From positions 1-39,628 of the forward strand of contig JAOPGA020000979.1 of assembly GCA_026419775.2 (NCBI GenBank): DNA of 39,628 nucleotides, written 5' to 3'. The position numbers and the translations under genes are program-made. Shown here in pieces: positions 1-10,123 of this stretch (positions are counted from its first letter, which is position 1; every line of letters begins with the position of its first letter). A model generated the notes under the pieces. That model was not told the DNA's origin, made no database searches, and saw only the letters and a program-made list of their open reading frames with translations. The DNA comes from Acrasis kona (taxonomy: Eukaryota; Heterolobosea; Eutetramitea; Acrasida; Acrasidae).

Positions 1-2570
1 TCAGCGATAACGGTGGAAGCTTGACCGATCAAATCGATCGCGCTAGCACAAAGGAAACAATCGTGCCCATGTTGGTACCAACCGCAACCGAATCATTACC
101 GATCGATCCATCGCTCGATGTCATTCCATCGCTCGAAGATCGTAAATTAACGCTTGTGAACGATCTCGGTGGATTCGACAAGAAGGAAAAGGAATACGTC
201 ATCATGCTCGATAAGAAGAATCCAAAATGCTTGGCCACGCCTCAACCATGGGTCAACGTGATCGCCAACGAACAATTCGGAACCGTAGTGAGCGAGAAGG
301 GAAGCGCCTACACATGGTTCGATAACGCTCACGAATATCGTTTATCTCCATGGAACAACGACATTGTGGTCGATGGATCCGGAGAAACGTTCTACATTCG
401 TGACGAAACAACCGGTAAGTTCTGGTCGCCCATGCCCCAACCAGTCATGGACAATAATCCATATGCCATTCGTCACGGCATGGGTTATTCGACCTGGCAA
501 CACTCCTACAGCGGAATCATGAGCGACACTCTAGTGTTCGTGCCACAGAACGAACCAGTCAAGGTCATCTTTATCAAACTCAAAAACAATTCCAAACAAA
601 GAAGAACCTTGAGCGTATCAGGATTCGTCGAATGGACGTTGGGAGAATTGAGAGATCGTAGTCAATCCAACATTGTAACCGATATCGAAATCGGCAGCAA
701 CTCCACCGCCATTTTGGCACGTAACAGCTTCAATATGGATTTCTCCAACCACGTGGCATTCTTTAGCGTAGTGGGTCACGAATGTACCGTCACTGCCGAC
801 AGAAGCGAATTCATCGGTTACAACAGGACCTTGGCAGATCCAGCAGCCATGTACAGGACCCACTTATCAGGAACCGTCGGAGCAGCTTTGGATCCTTGTG
901 CAGCCATTCATGTCCCAGTAGTGATCGAGGCCGATAAGGAAGTAGAAATTGCGTTCATCATGGGTGCCCATCGCAGCAAGGAACAAGCAAAGGACCTCAT
1001 CGAACGTATCCGTAGTAACTTGATCGTTCAACAATTGCTCAAGGGAGTCAAAGCCTTCTGGACGTTTACGCTCAACAGCATTCAAGTAGAAACGCCAGAT
1101 CCACAAGTCGACGTGCTCGCCAACGGTTGGTTGCTCTACCAAGTCCTATCGTCTCGTATCTGGGGTAGATCAGGATTCTACCAATCATCCGGTGCATTTG
1201 GTTTCAGAGATCAATTACAGGACACATTGAGCGTGATCTACGCCATTCCTCAAATTCTACACGATCAAATCATCACTTGTTGCGAACATCAATTCGGCAA
1301 GGGTGACGTTTGTCATTGGTGGCATCCACAGTCAAACAGAGGAGTCAGAACGACGTTCAGCGACGATTACTTGTGGTTGCCATTAGCCCTCGCTCAATAC
1401 GTCGACACCACCAACGACGAGAGCTTACTGGGCGTCAACGTTCGATTCTTGACCGGACCCGAATTAGCAAAGGGAGAAGAATCTCATTACGATCAATTAA
1501 AGTTCAGCGACGAGAGCGCAACCGTTTACGAACATGCCAAGAGAGCAGTCAAGTATGGACTCAAGTACGGTCGTCATGGATTGCCGCTCATGGGTTGTGG
1601 AGATTGGAACGACGGCATGAATCTAGTGGGTATTGCAGGAGACGGAGAGAGCGTCTGGCTCGCATACTTCCTCTACCACGTTTTGGAAAAATTCGAAAAG
1701 ATTGCAGAGATGGTTCAAGATACAGAGTTCATCACCGAGATGAGACAACATGCAGTAAAGGTACAAGAACAAATCGAAAAGGAAGCATGGGATGGTCAAT
1801 GGTACAGAAGAGCCTTCTTTGATGACGGAACGCCACTGGGAAGTAGTCAAAACGACGAGTGTCAAATCGATTCGTTGCCACAATCATGGGGTGTCATTTC
1901 TGGCGCCGCTGATAAGACCAGAGTGTTACAAGGATTGCAACAAGCTCACGATCGATTGGTTCGTAAGGATTTGAAACTGATTCAATTGTTCGATCCTCCG
2001 TTCGAAAAGAGCGAATTGAATCCTGGATACATCAAGGGCTACGCACCTGGTGTGAGAGAGAACGGTGGTCAGTACACTCACGCAGCCATTTGGATGGTGT
2101 GGGCTTATACCATCTTGAAGGAAAATAGAAGAGCATGGGAGCTGTTCGATATTTTGAATCCAATCAGTCACACCATGACCAGAAAGGATTTGGACACTTA
2201 TCGCGTGGAACCATACGTCGTGGCAGCCGATGTGTACACGTTGAAGGGACACGAAGGACACGGAGGTTGGACTTGGTACACTGGAAGTGCTGGATGGATG
2301 TATCGTTTGATCATCGAACAATTGTTGGGCGTGCACAAGAGCGGCGATTATTTGGTGTTGACTCCTTGCCCAAGACCAGATTGGAAGGAATACAAGGTTC
2401 ATTATAGACACGGAAGAAGCGTGTTCCACATTTCCTTCGTGAGAGCAGCGGAGGCCACAAAGAGCGACAGCATGTTGATTACCGTGGATGGTGTGGAGGC
2501 TCATTATTCAAACAAGGTACAATTGGTTGACGACAACACCGATCACTATGTTCAAGTTCACTTGTTGTGA
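1..2570 (+). CDS. GH94 / cyclic beta-1,2-glucan synthase-like protein, C-terminal part (5' partial)
   Basis: The frame is open from base 3 to the TGA at 2568-2570, about 856 residues, with no ATG at its beginning, so the true start lies upstream of the window. The first ~90 residues after the leader contain TPQPWVNVIANEQFG and AYTWFDNAHEYRLSPWNND, typical of the C-terminal phosphorylase-like region of bacterial NdvB-type cyclic beta-1,2-glucan synthases (glycoside hydrolase family 94). Further on, SGAFGFRDQLQD carries the family's catalytic Asp (GAT at 1209), and YAPGVRENGGQYTHAA and GGWTWYTGSAGWMYR are also family hallmarks. GH94 enzymes phosphorolyse beta-glucosidic bonds; in NdvB this domain controls glucan chain length. 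Whether GT84 and cyclase domains lie upstream cannot be seen. The 2.5 kb contain no intron, and G+C is visibly higher than in neighbours, which fits bacterial origin or high expression. AATAAA directly follows the stop. Confidence 0.9.
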   Translation, partial: SDNGGSLTDQIDRASTKETIVPMLVPTATESLPIDPSLDVIPSLEDRKLTLVNDLGGFDKKEKEYVIMLDKKNPKCLATPQPWVNVIANEQFGTVVSEKGSAYTWFDNAHEYRLSPWNNDIVVDGSGETFYIRDETTGKFWSPMPQPVMDNNPYAIRHGMGYSTWQHSYSGIMSDTLVFVPQNEPVKVIFIKLKNNSKQRRTLSVSGFVEWTLGELRDRSQSNIVTDIEIGSNSTAILARNSFNMDFSNHVAFFSVVGHECTVTADRSEFIGYNRTLADPAAMYRTHLSGTVGAALDPCAAIHVPVVIEADKEVEIAFIMGAHRSKEQAKDLIERIRSNLIVQQLLKGVKAFWTFTLNSIQVETPDPQVDVLANGWLLYQVLSSRIWGRSGFYQSSGAFGFRDQLQDTLSVIYAIPQILHDQIITCCEHQFGKGDVCHWWHPQSNRGVRTTFSDDYLWLPLALAQYVDTTNDESLLGVNVRFLTGPELAKGEESHYDQLKFSDESATVYEHAKRAVKYGLKYGRHGLPLMGCGDWNDGMNLVGIAGDGESVWLAYFLYHVLEKFEKIAEMVQDTEFITEMRQHAVKVQEQIEKEAWDGQWYRRAFFDDGTPLGSSQNDECQIDSLPQSWGVISGAADKTRVLQGLQQAHDRLVRKDLKLIQLFDPPFEKSELNPGYIKGYAPGVRENGGQYTHAAIWMVWAYTILKENRRAWELFDILNPISHTMTRKDLDTYRVEPYVVAADVYTLKGHEGHGGWTWYTGSAGWMYRLIIEQLLGVHKSGDYLVLTPCPRPDWKEYKVHYRHGRSVFHISFVRAAEATKSDSMLITVDGVEAHYSNKVQLVDDNTDHYVQVHLL

Positions 2571-2609
2571 AATAAAGTTTAATTTTTTGATTGTTTTTTT
2601 GTAAGTGAA

Positions 2610-4377
2610 ATGAAGAAGAACAGGTTGTTTAAATCGTTGACTCCACAAAATGCACAGAGCCTTGATGGTGGTAGTGCGGATTCTGTTTGTGAGATTTCTC
2701 CACCGTTGACGCAATCGAAGAGTTTAAAAAGAAGGAATTCAACCCAAAAGCAACAAGCAGCAGAATTAAAGAATGGTAACAAGAAACAAAAGGTTTTAAA
2801 GTGCGTAGAGAGATATTGTGCTTCACAACCTCCACAAATTGATCCCTCGGACGGTGTTTTGGAATCATTTTTACATCCCATCAAGATTGATGAGTTCATG
2901 GATACGTTTTGGAAGAAGAGAGCATTTGTGAGTGCTTCGCCGAACTTGAAAGCGGCCAAGAAGCGTATTGGCCACATTTGCGAAGCGTTCTTGCATGATT
3001 TACAACTAGAAGAGTTGATTGAAGACACGAGTTCGGACCGACCATTTGTTTGGATGAGAGATGTTGATGATACGAGTTCGGACAAACCATTGACCAGCAT
3101 GGCTCTTGAATCAACAGAGAGTGCAATGATTTGTCATAAGGCAGGTGGTAGTTTGTACTTTCGTGCACCTCCCCTTTGTGAAAAGGCTTTTCTGTCCCAA
3201 ATCACAATGGAGTTGGGAATCAACTTTGCAGCCGTGTTTCCTTCTGATGGAGCACAAAAAGCAGAAATCGAAACTTTTGTATCAAGAAAGGGCCACGTCA
3301 CACCGTTTCATTTTGACTTTATGGAAAATTTCACAGTGAGTCATTTTTTGTTTTCTCCATTAACACTTTTATTAGATACAACTCACCGGAAAGAAAAAGT
3401 GGACATTTTTACCTTTAGAATCAACACATCCGCTACGTGGAGCTACCCCTCATTACAAGAAGCAAGACACTTTGGAACAACAATTAAAAATACATCAAAT
3501 AAAAAATGTTAATTTTACTTTGAAACCTTCGGAGGCTCAACTTGCTCAAAAAATACAAGTCGAGTTGGGTCCTGGCGATTGTTTTTATTTTCCTGCTGGA
3601 ATGTACCACATGACTGAATGTACTGAAGAAGAAGATCATGGTGCAATTTCAATAAACATGAGTTTGATCGCAACTAGTTGGAGCGATGTTGTTGTAGATG
3701 GTTTGAAACAAATTCTTAATGTGCACGATCAGTGGCGCGCTGGTATAAGTAACATCCACAGTGTTCAGGATGCCAGGAACCAGTTGACTCCTTTGCTTGA
3801 TCAACTAAAAAGCGGAAAGTTGTTTGAAGACCTAACAGCAGAGAGATTGATTCCCAATCAGGGCTTGATCTTACCGCGTCAGCGCGTCCTCGACTTTTGT
3901 ACTGGACAACTCACTACCAGTCAACAATCCAATATTAAAGGTTCCGACTCTTTTGCATTTAATCCATTATTTATTTTAATTCATGTTCCAAGTGAACACG
4001 ATGAAGGTGAACAGGAGGAGGAAGATGATGATTCTGATAATGAACAAGAGGAAGGAGAAAATCAAGAGGAGGATGACGACGAGGATAGCAACGAAGAAAA
4101 CGAAATTACCGAAAGCGAATTATTAGAGTCGATACAGGATGCATCTGGTTCAAGAATCAAATACGTTTTACATGGTAATTTTGGAAATGAATCGTTTGAG
4201 AGCTTGCTAAGAGTTGTCTTTTACGTTCCCGAAGAGTTGCATAGTTCATTGGAGTTTATTAGAACACACAAGACACAATTCAAGATGGAACAGATTCCAA
4301 ATTTCACATCAAACAAGTATTTGTTGACAAGTTTGGTTGAGTCTTTTGTTGAGCACGGTTATCTTGAAAAACAATAA
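2610..4377 (+). CDS. JmjC/cupin-type Fe(II)/2-oxoglutarate oxygenase-like protein
   Basis: Two exons (2610-3335, 3376-4377) joined across a 40-nt GT-AG intron give 575 aa. The junction restores PFHFDFMENFT-IQLTGKKKW, a cupin/JmjC core with the iron-binding HxD triad half (H234, D236). The second iron histidine is in GDCFYFPAGMYHMTE (H320). The layout resembles the cupin_4/JmjC ribosomal-oxygenase group (NO66, MINA53, bacterial YcfD), which hydroxylates protein residues; the substrate here is unknown. The first ~80 residues are basic and low in complexity (nuclear or nucleolar targeting is possible), and a strongly acidic stretch of about 40 residues (near 4000-4110) interrupts the C-terminal half. 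The ATG lies 39 bp after the GH94 stop. The TAA stop sits inside an AATAAA signal. It is not recognisably TET-like. Confidence 0.8.
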
Positions 4378-4392
4378 ATATAATAGTTTATT
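4373..4392. terminator. Overlapping poly(A) signals between convergent genes
   Basis: AATAAA at 4373-4378 overlaps the TAA stop of the plus-strand oxygenase gene. TTTATT at 4387-4392 is AATAAA for the minus-strand receptor gene whose stop is at 4425. The two genes converge with only 47 bp between stops, so their 3' ends probably overlap. Assignment as cleavage signals is inferred from the hexamers alone. Confidence 0.5.
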
Positions 4393-4424
4393 TTACCAGT
4401 TCTCAATCCTAGACAACACATAAA

Positions 4425-6944
4425 TTATAAATCTTGATTTTCTTCATACACTCGTTCAGAGTTCTGTTTTTTATATCTGTACCTGAATGCTGGTGACTTT
4501 GGGTGTCTTTTTTGATACTCTTTACATTGCAAGAGCATTTTAGAGCAACAAGCATCTTGTGGGTCTACATCAAGGAATTGTTCAAAATTTAATATGGCTG
4601 CATCCCATTCGCATATTATTGCATTATTGAATCCATCGGTAAATTTAAATTGGACTTCCGATTTGTTTTTTCTATCCAATTCATACATCCACTCGTCATG
4701 TTCAGCGTCTGATGCTGTTATTAACTCATAGACAAGATTATACGAAGAATCAATATGATCGTTATCATCTAAACTAATTAAAGCGACGGGCCTGCACGTA
4801 AATTTCTTTGATACAGCTAGGTAAACATCCTCGCTCACCATCACCGCCACGTTCACAAAGCGGTTATTGATAGCACTCATTGCCTTGCTCATTAAATGAA
4901 GCGGACCAAAACTGCACATCAAACGTTTGCTCCTGTTGCCTATGTTACCAGCAATGATTTCACCACTAGCTATTGTAATCGATACCAAATTACCATCCGC
5001 TTCGACTCCTCGACAAGAGCGAGGAAATAATTTCATTAACTTATTTTGTATATTGGTAGCAGTAGTGCATGCAGCCATCATAACTTTATTCGCAGTTCTA
5101 CTATTTAGAGGCCAAGAAACTACATACTCCGAGGTATCAAAGCCCTCAATTTGTCCTTTTTGTTGAGTAGCACAACTTTGCACTACAGTTAGTATCTTGC
5201 CGTGATAACTCACAAAATCCTGATAATTAGAATGCTTATCGGCCCGAAGTTGATCATCTTTCGCTATCGTGATGATCATCATAATACTATTTTTATGCTC
5301 AAGTCCAAGAGCGAAAATGTCGTTCTCCATATGCGACATGGACATCCTAGAACCATATGATTGCGAGCCGATGCTAGTTTTTCGATAATCGGATGGAATG
5401 GGTTTGTTTGTTATTTGTGGTGTCAAGCTGGTTTTTACTTCTTGCTCCACCTCCTCCTCTACAGCATCATAATCTGCAAAATCTCTTTGCAGTATGTGAC
5501 TGGGTAAAAATGATTTATACGACTCTAAGCGCTCGCATGTCAGTTTGAATGACTTTTCAATTGCTCGTATCTCTTTGAACGATGACAATTTACTAAAGTC
5601 TATTTTTTCAAAGTTCATTGTCTTCACTAATTCAATCTTTTGAACTAACTGATTTAACGACTTGGCAATGTTTCCAGCAAGAGCAATTCCGAGTATAATC
5701 AAAATGATACATGTTATCGTCAAAGATCCACCTGAAGTTAAGATTAAAATCAAATCTTGAGCGATAAAAGAAGTAATCGGTACTAATACAACTGCTATCA
5801 ATTGTAAACCCGAACTATCTGTTATCAGGTTGAATGACAAATACACCGAGCCGCGATTTGACACCAGATCTGACATGATGAATTGAGATGATGAGATCCC
5901 ATCGCTCGATATGGATTTGTAATTATTATACTGAGATTTTAGTATTGTAGCAGCTTGGGATATTAAAGGATTCGGGTGCTTATCAGCTTGATATAGCTCA
6001 GTTCCATTATTCATCGAAAGGCGATCATTAATTGAATCTGCTATAATATTTCCAGTCGATTTTTCAATTATTACTATAACGCTTCCATCTATGGTGGACC
6101 CGAAATTTGCAATTTTGGCACTAATACTTCTGCAAAGTAATGACACTGATGCAGCGAATGGAATCGATCCAGTGTTATCTGAATATCCTATACCGTAGGT
6201 GATAAGTATTGGGCAATCTTTGACATAATTAGAGTCCACCACACACTTTGCACTATCTATAGTTGAAGCATTAGTGTATACAGAAGTAGAATTTTTTTTG
6301 AGAATGCTCCATAATCCATTATTATATTTGGTGCTTGTATTAAACGGTGTTGAAGTGTAATCCATGGATCCATCTATGTTAAGTGGGCGATGAATTAGAT
6401 TGGCATTATCAGTATATCCAGGTATGCTGTAGAATCCATCAAGGTAACCATCCTTGTTAGTAACACAGACAGTATAGTAGAAGGGTTCGAGATTGTAAGT
6501 GGAATAGTATCTATAATCTGTATAGCACAATATATATGAGCTTCCTGAGTAGGGAGATATTGTTTGTGTAAAAAGGGACTGTAGGTTCCTAATGTTTGTT
6601 GTGATATTGGTAGAGAAGTCTCCTGTTTTGTATTGATTGACTATCGCACCAGCAAAAGCCTTCGCTGGGGCAAATTCTTGTGATACAATTAGAGCCACGT
6701 TTTGGGTTATCCTTTTTAATACGTCCATTGTTGATTGACCAAGACTTAATCCCATCACTGTAGATCCCGTACCCATAACAATCATGATGAGTGAACTCAA
6801 TACTAGAGTTAACGCGATCATAGAAAATCGAACTGAAAGTATTAATGGATCTTTTTCGGTCTTGGGAATATCTTCCTCGGTAAGTCTGAAGTTCTCTTCC
6901 ACATCTTTTGCGTCCTCTATGGGGACTACTGTGCTCTTAACCAT
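4425..6944 (-). CDS. Two-TM receptor-like protein with degenerate adenylate/guanylate cyclase domain
   Basis: A single exon encodes 839 aa. After a short cytosolic N-terminus there is a TM helix (~37-60), a long Ser/Thr/Asn-rich extracellular region of about 330 residues (sensor-like, Cache type possible) and a second TM (~397-423). Then come a HAMP-like linker and the ESYKSFLPSHIL element that often precedes cyclase domains in amoeboflagellates. Residues ~545-700 resemble a class III cyclase homology domain: ITIASGEIIAGNIG matches the conserved G..AG.IG strand. However, the usual DIVGF metal site and the GD..N.A.R segment are not evident (FGPLHLMSKAM stands there), so catalysis is doubtful. 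The tail ILNFEQFLDVDPQDACCSKM fits a conserved motif found after such domains. It is probably a receptor-like pseudo-cyclase. The start is the first ATG; the upstream region is AT-rich. Confidence 0.75.
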   Translation of the reverse strand: MVKSTVVPIEDAKDVEENFRLTEEDIPKTEKDPLILSVRFSMIALTLVLSSLIMIVMGTGSTVMGLSLGQSTMDVLKRITQNVALIVSQEFAPAKAFAGAIVNQYKTGDFSTNITTNIRNLQSLFTQTISPYSGSSYILCYTDYRYYSTYNLEPFYYTVCVTNKDGYLDGFYSIPGYTDNANLIHRPLNIDGSMDYTSTPFNTSTKYNNGLWSILKKNSTSVYTNASTIDSAKCVVDSNYVKDCPILITYGIGYSDNTGSIPFAASVSLLCRSISAKIANFGSTIDGSVIVIIEKSTGNIIADSINDRLSMNNGTELYQADKHPNPLISQAATILKSQYNNYKSISSDGISSSQFIMSDLVSNRGSVYLSFNLITDSSGLQLIAVVLVPITSFIAQDLILILTSGGSLTITCIILIILGIALAGNIAKSLNQLVQKIELVKTMNFEKIDFSKLSSFKEIRAIEKSFKLTCERLESYKSFLPSHILQRDFADYDAVEEEVEQEVKTSLTPQITNKPIPSDYRKTSIGSQSYGSRMSMSHMENDIFALGLEHKNSIMMIITIAKDDQLRADKHSNYQDFVSYHGKILTVVQSCATQQKGQIEGFDTSEYVVSWPLNSRTANKVMMAACTTATNIQNKLMKLFPRSCRGVEADGNLVSITIASGEIIAGNIGNRSKRLMCSFGPLHLMSKAMSAINNRFVNVAVMVSEDVYLAVSKKFTCRPVALISLDDNDHIDSSYNLVYELITASDAEHDEWMYELDRKNKSEVQFKFTDGFNNAIICEWDAAILNFEQFLDVDPQDACCSKMLLQCKEYQKRHPKSPAFRYRYKKQNSERVYEENQDL

Positions 6945-7463
6945 TTCACGCTTGTTATCTTCCTGTATGTCGAATAGGTTAAGGTCTTTTTTTTCGCTAC
7001 TGTATTATGTATTCACAGTTAATTTTAGAACAAAATCTTATCTCTTTGGGAATAAATGATTGTAATTGATTATTCAATAATCTTTAAAAGGCTACGGCCA
7101 AAGAATAAGGATCATAAAAAGGAGAAGTGGCCGATTCGGGGCGCGCGCGGTACAATAATTAGGAAATCCCGTCCCTTTTACTGGGGAGTTGATGTTTGAG
7201 CAGACAACACTGGAAGAAATAAACGGCACAAAACAATGCAAGATCAGTGATTTCTACACATTATAGTTTTTGGCTGAATATATTATCTTTCATTTGATTT
7301 GTCAACCCTGTAATTGATTGGGTTTTTTACCGGAGTCCTTTAATGTATTTTTATTTTTGAAGGTTGCGGTAATTGTATTAAAAAGTAGATTTGAAGCGGT
7401 GATGAAAGAAAAATAAGATACATATCACCGTGGTAATAAACAGCTTGTTTACCAGATTAATGT
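6945..7463. other. Intergenic region upstream of the cyclase-like gene
   Basis: No gene is supported here. The region should hold the promoter of the minus-strand receptor gene and the 3' end of whatever mRNA reads through the E2 gene. It is AT-rich except for a short CpG-rich patch near 7130-7152, and GTAATTGATT occurs twice. Nothing else is recognisable. Confidence 0.5.
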
Positions 7464-7922
7464 TTACATTCTTTTACATGACGCATACTGTAACGTCCAC
7501 TGTTTTGCTGTATGATCGTAGTTAGATTTATCAAACCTATACTCGCTTGCTATCGAAGGTACAACTGGGTCATCTGCATTTGGCTCCTCCAGCAGTATGA
7601 TTATGGCCCCTAAAACTGCGCCGATAGTAAGTGCAGGACTCCACTTACCACTTAACGAACATAGCTGCTTGCATACGGTCCCGTCAGGATGCACATTAGG
7701 GTGGTATATTTTCGTTTCAAATTGTATACGTGGGGGTTGGAATGGATAATCTTTTGGAAAATTAACATTTAAAAGAAACAACCCACCGGCGTATGGTGTG
7801 TTATCTGGTCCAGTTAGTTTAATCGTCCAATGATTAAGGTCTGAGCCTTCTTCTATTGAGCAGTTTGGAATTGGGTTGTGTTTGAGGTTGTTGAGTTCTT
7901 TTGCTATCCTCCTTTCCGACAT
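7464..7922 (-). CDS. Ubiquitin-conjugating enzyme E2 (UBC fold)
   Basis: A 152-aa protein starting MSERRIAKELNNL, the usual first helix of E2 enzymes. The frame also has an ATG at 7973 that would add 17 residues, but the E2 fold begins naturally at 7922. KIYHPNVHPDGTVC holds the HPN motif and the catalytic cysteine (Cys84 with this start) that forms the thioester with ubiquitin. KWSPALTIGAVL and the PNADDPVV loop are further family signatures. The overall pattern is closest to UBE2D/UBE2E-type enzymes, with divergence after the active-site Cys (KQLCSLSGKW). It transfers ubiquitin, or a relative, to substrates with an E3. Length is normal for a class I E2. The gene is intronless, on the same strand as the 468-aa gene upstream, and 73 bp from its stop. 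Confidence 0.92.
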   Translation of the reverse strand: MSERRIAKELNNLKHNPIPNCSIEEGSDLNHWTIKLTGPDNTPYAGGLFLLNVNFPKDYPFQPPRIQFETKIYHPNVHPDGTVCKQLCSLSGKWSPALTIGAVLGAIIILLEEPNADDPVVPSIASEYRFDKSNYDHTAKQWTLQYASCKRM

Positions 7923-7995
7923 TACAATGTCATGCGAAATGTGAAGGGAACGAATAATAGTTATGTTTCGCATTTATTGCTCAGAAGAGAATTGA

Positions 7996-9520
7996 TTACA
8001 AACTAAATTCAACATCTTGATTTTCTTCGCCATCTATCGGGGGAGAGTTGATGTCGAAAACAAAATCACAGGAAGGTTTGATTTGAAAATTTTGAATTTC
8101 AACGTTTTCTTGAGAACAACCCTTTCTTTGGACTTGTGAAGCAAGCTTCTTGAAAGTAACCTTTTTAAAAGCAGTAGTAATCTTCTTTGATTCCAAAATG
8201 TGATTCTCAATATCAAACTCATCATCTGGATCGTGTTCTTCAACATCAGATGGAGTTGATACGTCGTTTTGAGACCTCGCCTCTTCTAATGACTGCTTGT
8301 TTGGTGAATGTTCAGATTCTATCGATGAATCACATGAGTGTTCTGGAGATAAAACAGGTTGAGTTGCATCTTGTTTCAACGCAGTCTCAATGAACCACAC
8401 AGAATTTTTACATTTTATCTTATCAAATGCGTCAGATAATGTTGTTTCATATGGATTGAAATTAGGATTCATGGCTAGCGCACTCATAATGGCTTTTAAT
8501 GAGTTGTGGTCTTCAATATAGCTTGTTGTTTTTGTGACTAATAACCAATAACGATTGAAACTATCAAGGGAACAACTTACTTGTATTGAAAATGTGAAAA
8601 ACTGATTCAATTTTGTACATCGGAATTAGCATTTTAATCAATTCAAAACATTCGTCCTTAAAATCTTTTTGAGTAGACTGCAAGTTTAAAACTTTCCAGA
8701 AAAAATCGACTTCAAATTTTATTTTTAAATGCAGATGCTCTTGGTTTAAATTCTTCATGTACATGCTTGCAATTACAAACAAATTACTTTTAAGTCGTTT
8801 ATCAGCCATATTTTTGGAAGTAATGTACTCTTTCGTAGTAATTATGTGTGAGTGGAAGTAGCAGCTTACTTGTAATGTAATCTGGAATCTTCTCCAAAAA
8901 CGAAATATAGTCATTGCATTTTATTATGATATGTTTTAATATTATTATTCTGGCCCTTCTATCTTCTTTTCTTATGTTATCATGGAATATGGGGTTTAGT
9001 AATTTGTCCAAAATGTGGTCCGTCAGAAACAATCTTCTTATGTAATAGTAGAATCTGGAGAGTACAGTGTTCTTGTTCCGCTCAGATGGATTTGCAAGTA
9101 TTAAAATTGTTAATGTAACATTGAATTCTTGAAAGAGTTGATGCTGTTGTTGAGATATACTGAATGTAAGATTATATTTATTTCATCAACTTACCTTAAA
9201 ACTAATGGCGATGTAGCGATATTGTTGACAATATCACTAAATGACTCCAATTGAGAGGAGATTGGAGAGGTGTTACAGAAGAGGTTGTAGAAGGGTGTGG
9301 ATGTTATCACTTTCAAAAAATAAAGAACGTCATCAACGAAATCTCTATAAATTCTAATGTTTGGATCTTTTGTGCTTGAATGGATTGCTGTTAACTGATC
9401 TTGTATGTACTTGAGTACTTTCTGAATCTTATGAGATAAAGATTGACTAGTCTGCATTGCTAGAAGAGACAATAATCCGAGGCCTTCATCTAGATATGTT
9501 CTCGACAGTTCTTTTGACAT
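7996..9520 (-). CDS. Unknown helical protein, four exons
   Basis: Exons 9195-9520, 8870-9159, 8581-8829 and 7996-8537 join in frame across GT-AG introns of 35, 40 and 43 nt, giving 468 aa. The start is the ATG of MSKELSRTYLDEGLG; an upstream GTAAG...AG pair near 9565-9597 could be a 5' UTR intron. Residues 1-290 are mainly amphipathic helix-forming sequence rich in Leu, Ile and Phe (LKHIIIKCNDYISFLEKI; ELIKMLIPMYKIESVF), suggestive of an armadillo/HEAT-like fold. The last 130 residues are charged and probably disordered (DVEEHDPDDEFDIENH). I do not recognise a family. The splice model is well supported because every junction preserves the frame; function is unknown. Confidence 0.7.
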
Positions 9521-9670
9521 CTTGATCAGTTTGACAAAATGAAATTGTAAATAAAATATTCTTTTGAACAACCCATACCGGCCATGAACTTACGGAATCC
9601 CACACACAAGAGCTCTCAATTCAATTGATAGCAATAACAGTTGAATCGTTTCAGTCTAGATTTATCTTAG

Positions 9671-9880
9671 AGGAGAAGAGCATTCTCAAACCAACATAGA
9701 GCACTGGGGAGTGATATTCGATTTGGAGAACCGATTATAAATGTCGGAACTGTAAATTGTAAAGATTATTACCACGGCCAAGAGCATTCTGACGAGGACT
9801 ACTTTGGAAAAATGCACATTGGCAGAATTTATTGGAATAGAGGACATCATACTCTTCATTATGAACATCTTCTGCAATAA
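9671..9880 (+). other. Orphan open frame, possible exon or gene remnant
   Basis: Open for 69 codons after a TAG at 9668, ending in TAA at 9878. It has no ATG near its start. The peptide (for example DIRFGEPIINVGTVN and MHIGRIYWNRGHHT) has protein-like composition rather than low complexity, but no family is recognised. It could be the last exon of an unrecognised gene, a decayed gene fragment, or chance. The opposite strand also has an open frame over much of the same span. Confidence 0.25.
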
Positions 9881-9930
9881 GCCAAGATTCAAAATGCTGC
9901 TAAACGACTTAAAGTTCAATTAATAGATTA

Positions 9931-9990
9931 TTTCTCACCTGACAATTAAAATCTTCACCTGGCAATTAGATTTCTCACCCTGCCAACAAG
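9931..9990. repeat. Degenerate 20-bp tandem repeat with a dispersed copy
   Basis: Units at 9931-9950 (TTTCTCACCTGACAATTAAA) and 9951-9970 (ATCTTCACCTGGCAATTAGA), with a partial third unit at 9971-9990. A further copy, CTCACCGGACAATTAAA, lies at 10428-10444, about 480 bp away. Origin unknown. Confidence 0.65.
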
Positions 9991-10123
9991 CAAGTGGTTT
10001 TATCAAAAATTGACCCCTACAGAGTCAGAAAGCGATTAAAAAATCACAAAGTATCTATCTACCAAAGTTACCAATTTCCAGCTACTACTGCAGGTTTTTT
10101 CAACGCTGCGGGAGCAAATAGCC

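Noticed and set aside
1926-2504. 192-codon minus-strand open frame inside the GH94 gene
   Set aside because: Antisense to a strongly conserved coding sequence; composition has no domain sense.
2610-4377. Possible TET/JBP dioxygenase partner for the methyltransferase
   Set aside because: HxD context and C-terminal His resemble cupin_4/JmjC, not TET/JBP; no genetic linkage suggests pairing.
9686-9919. 77-codon minus-strand frame
   Set aside because: Hydrophobic low-information peptide overlapping the plus-strand orphan frame; no support for either as a full gene.
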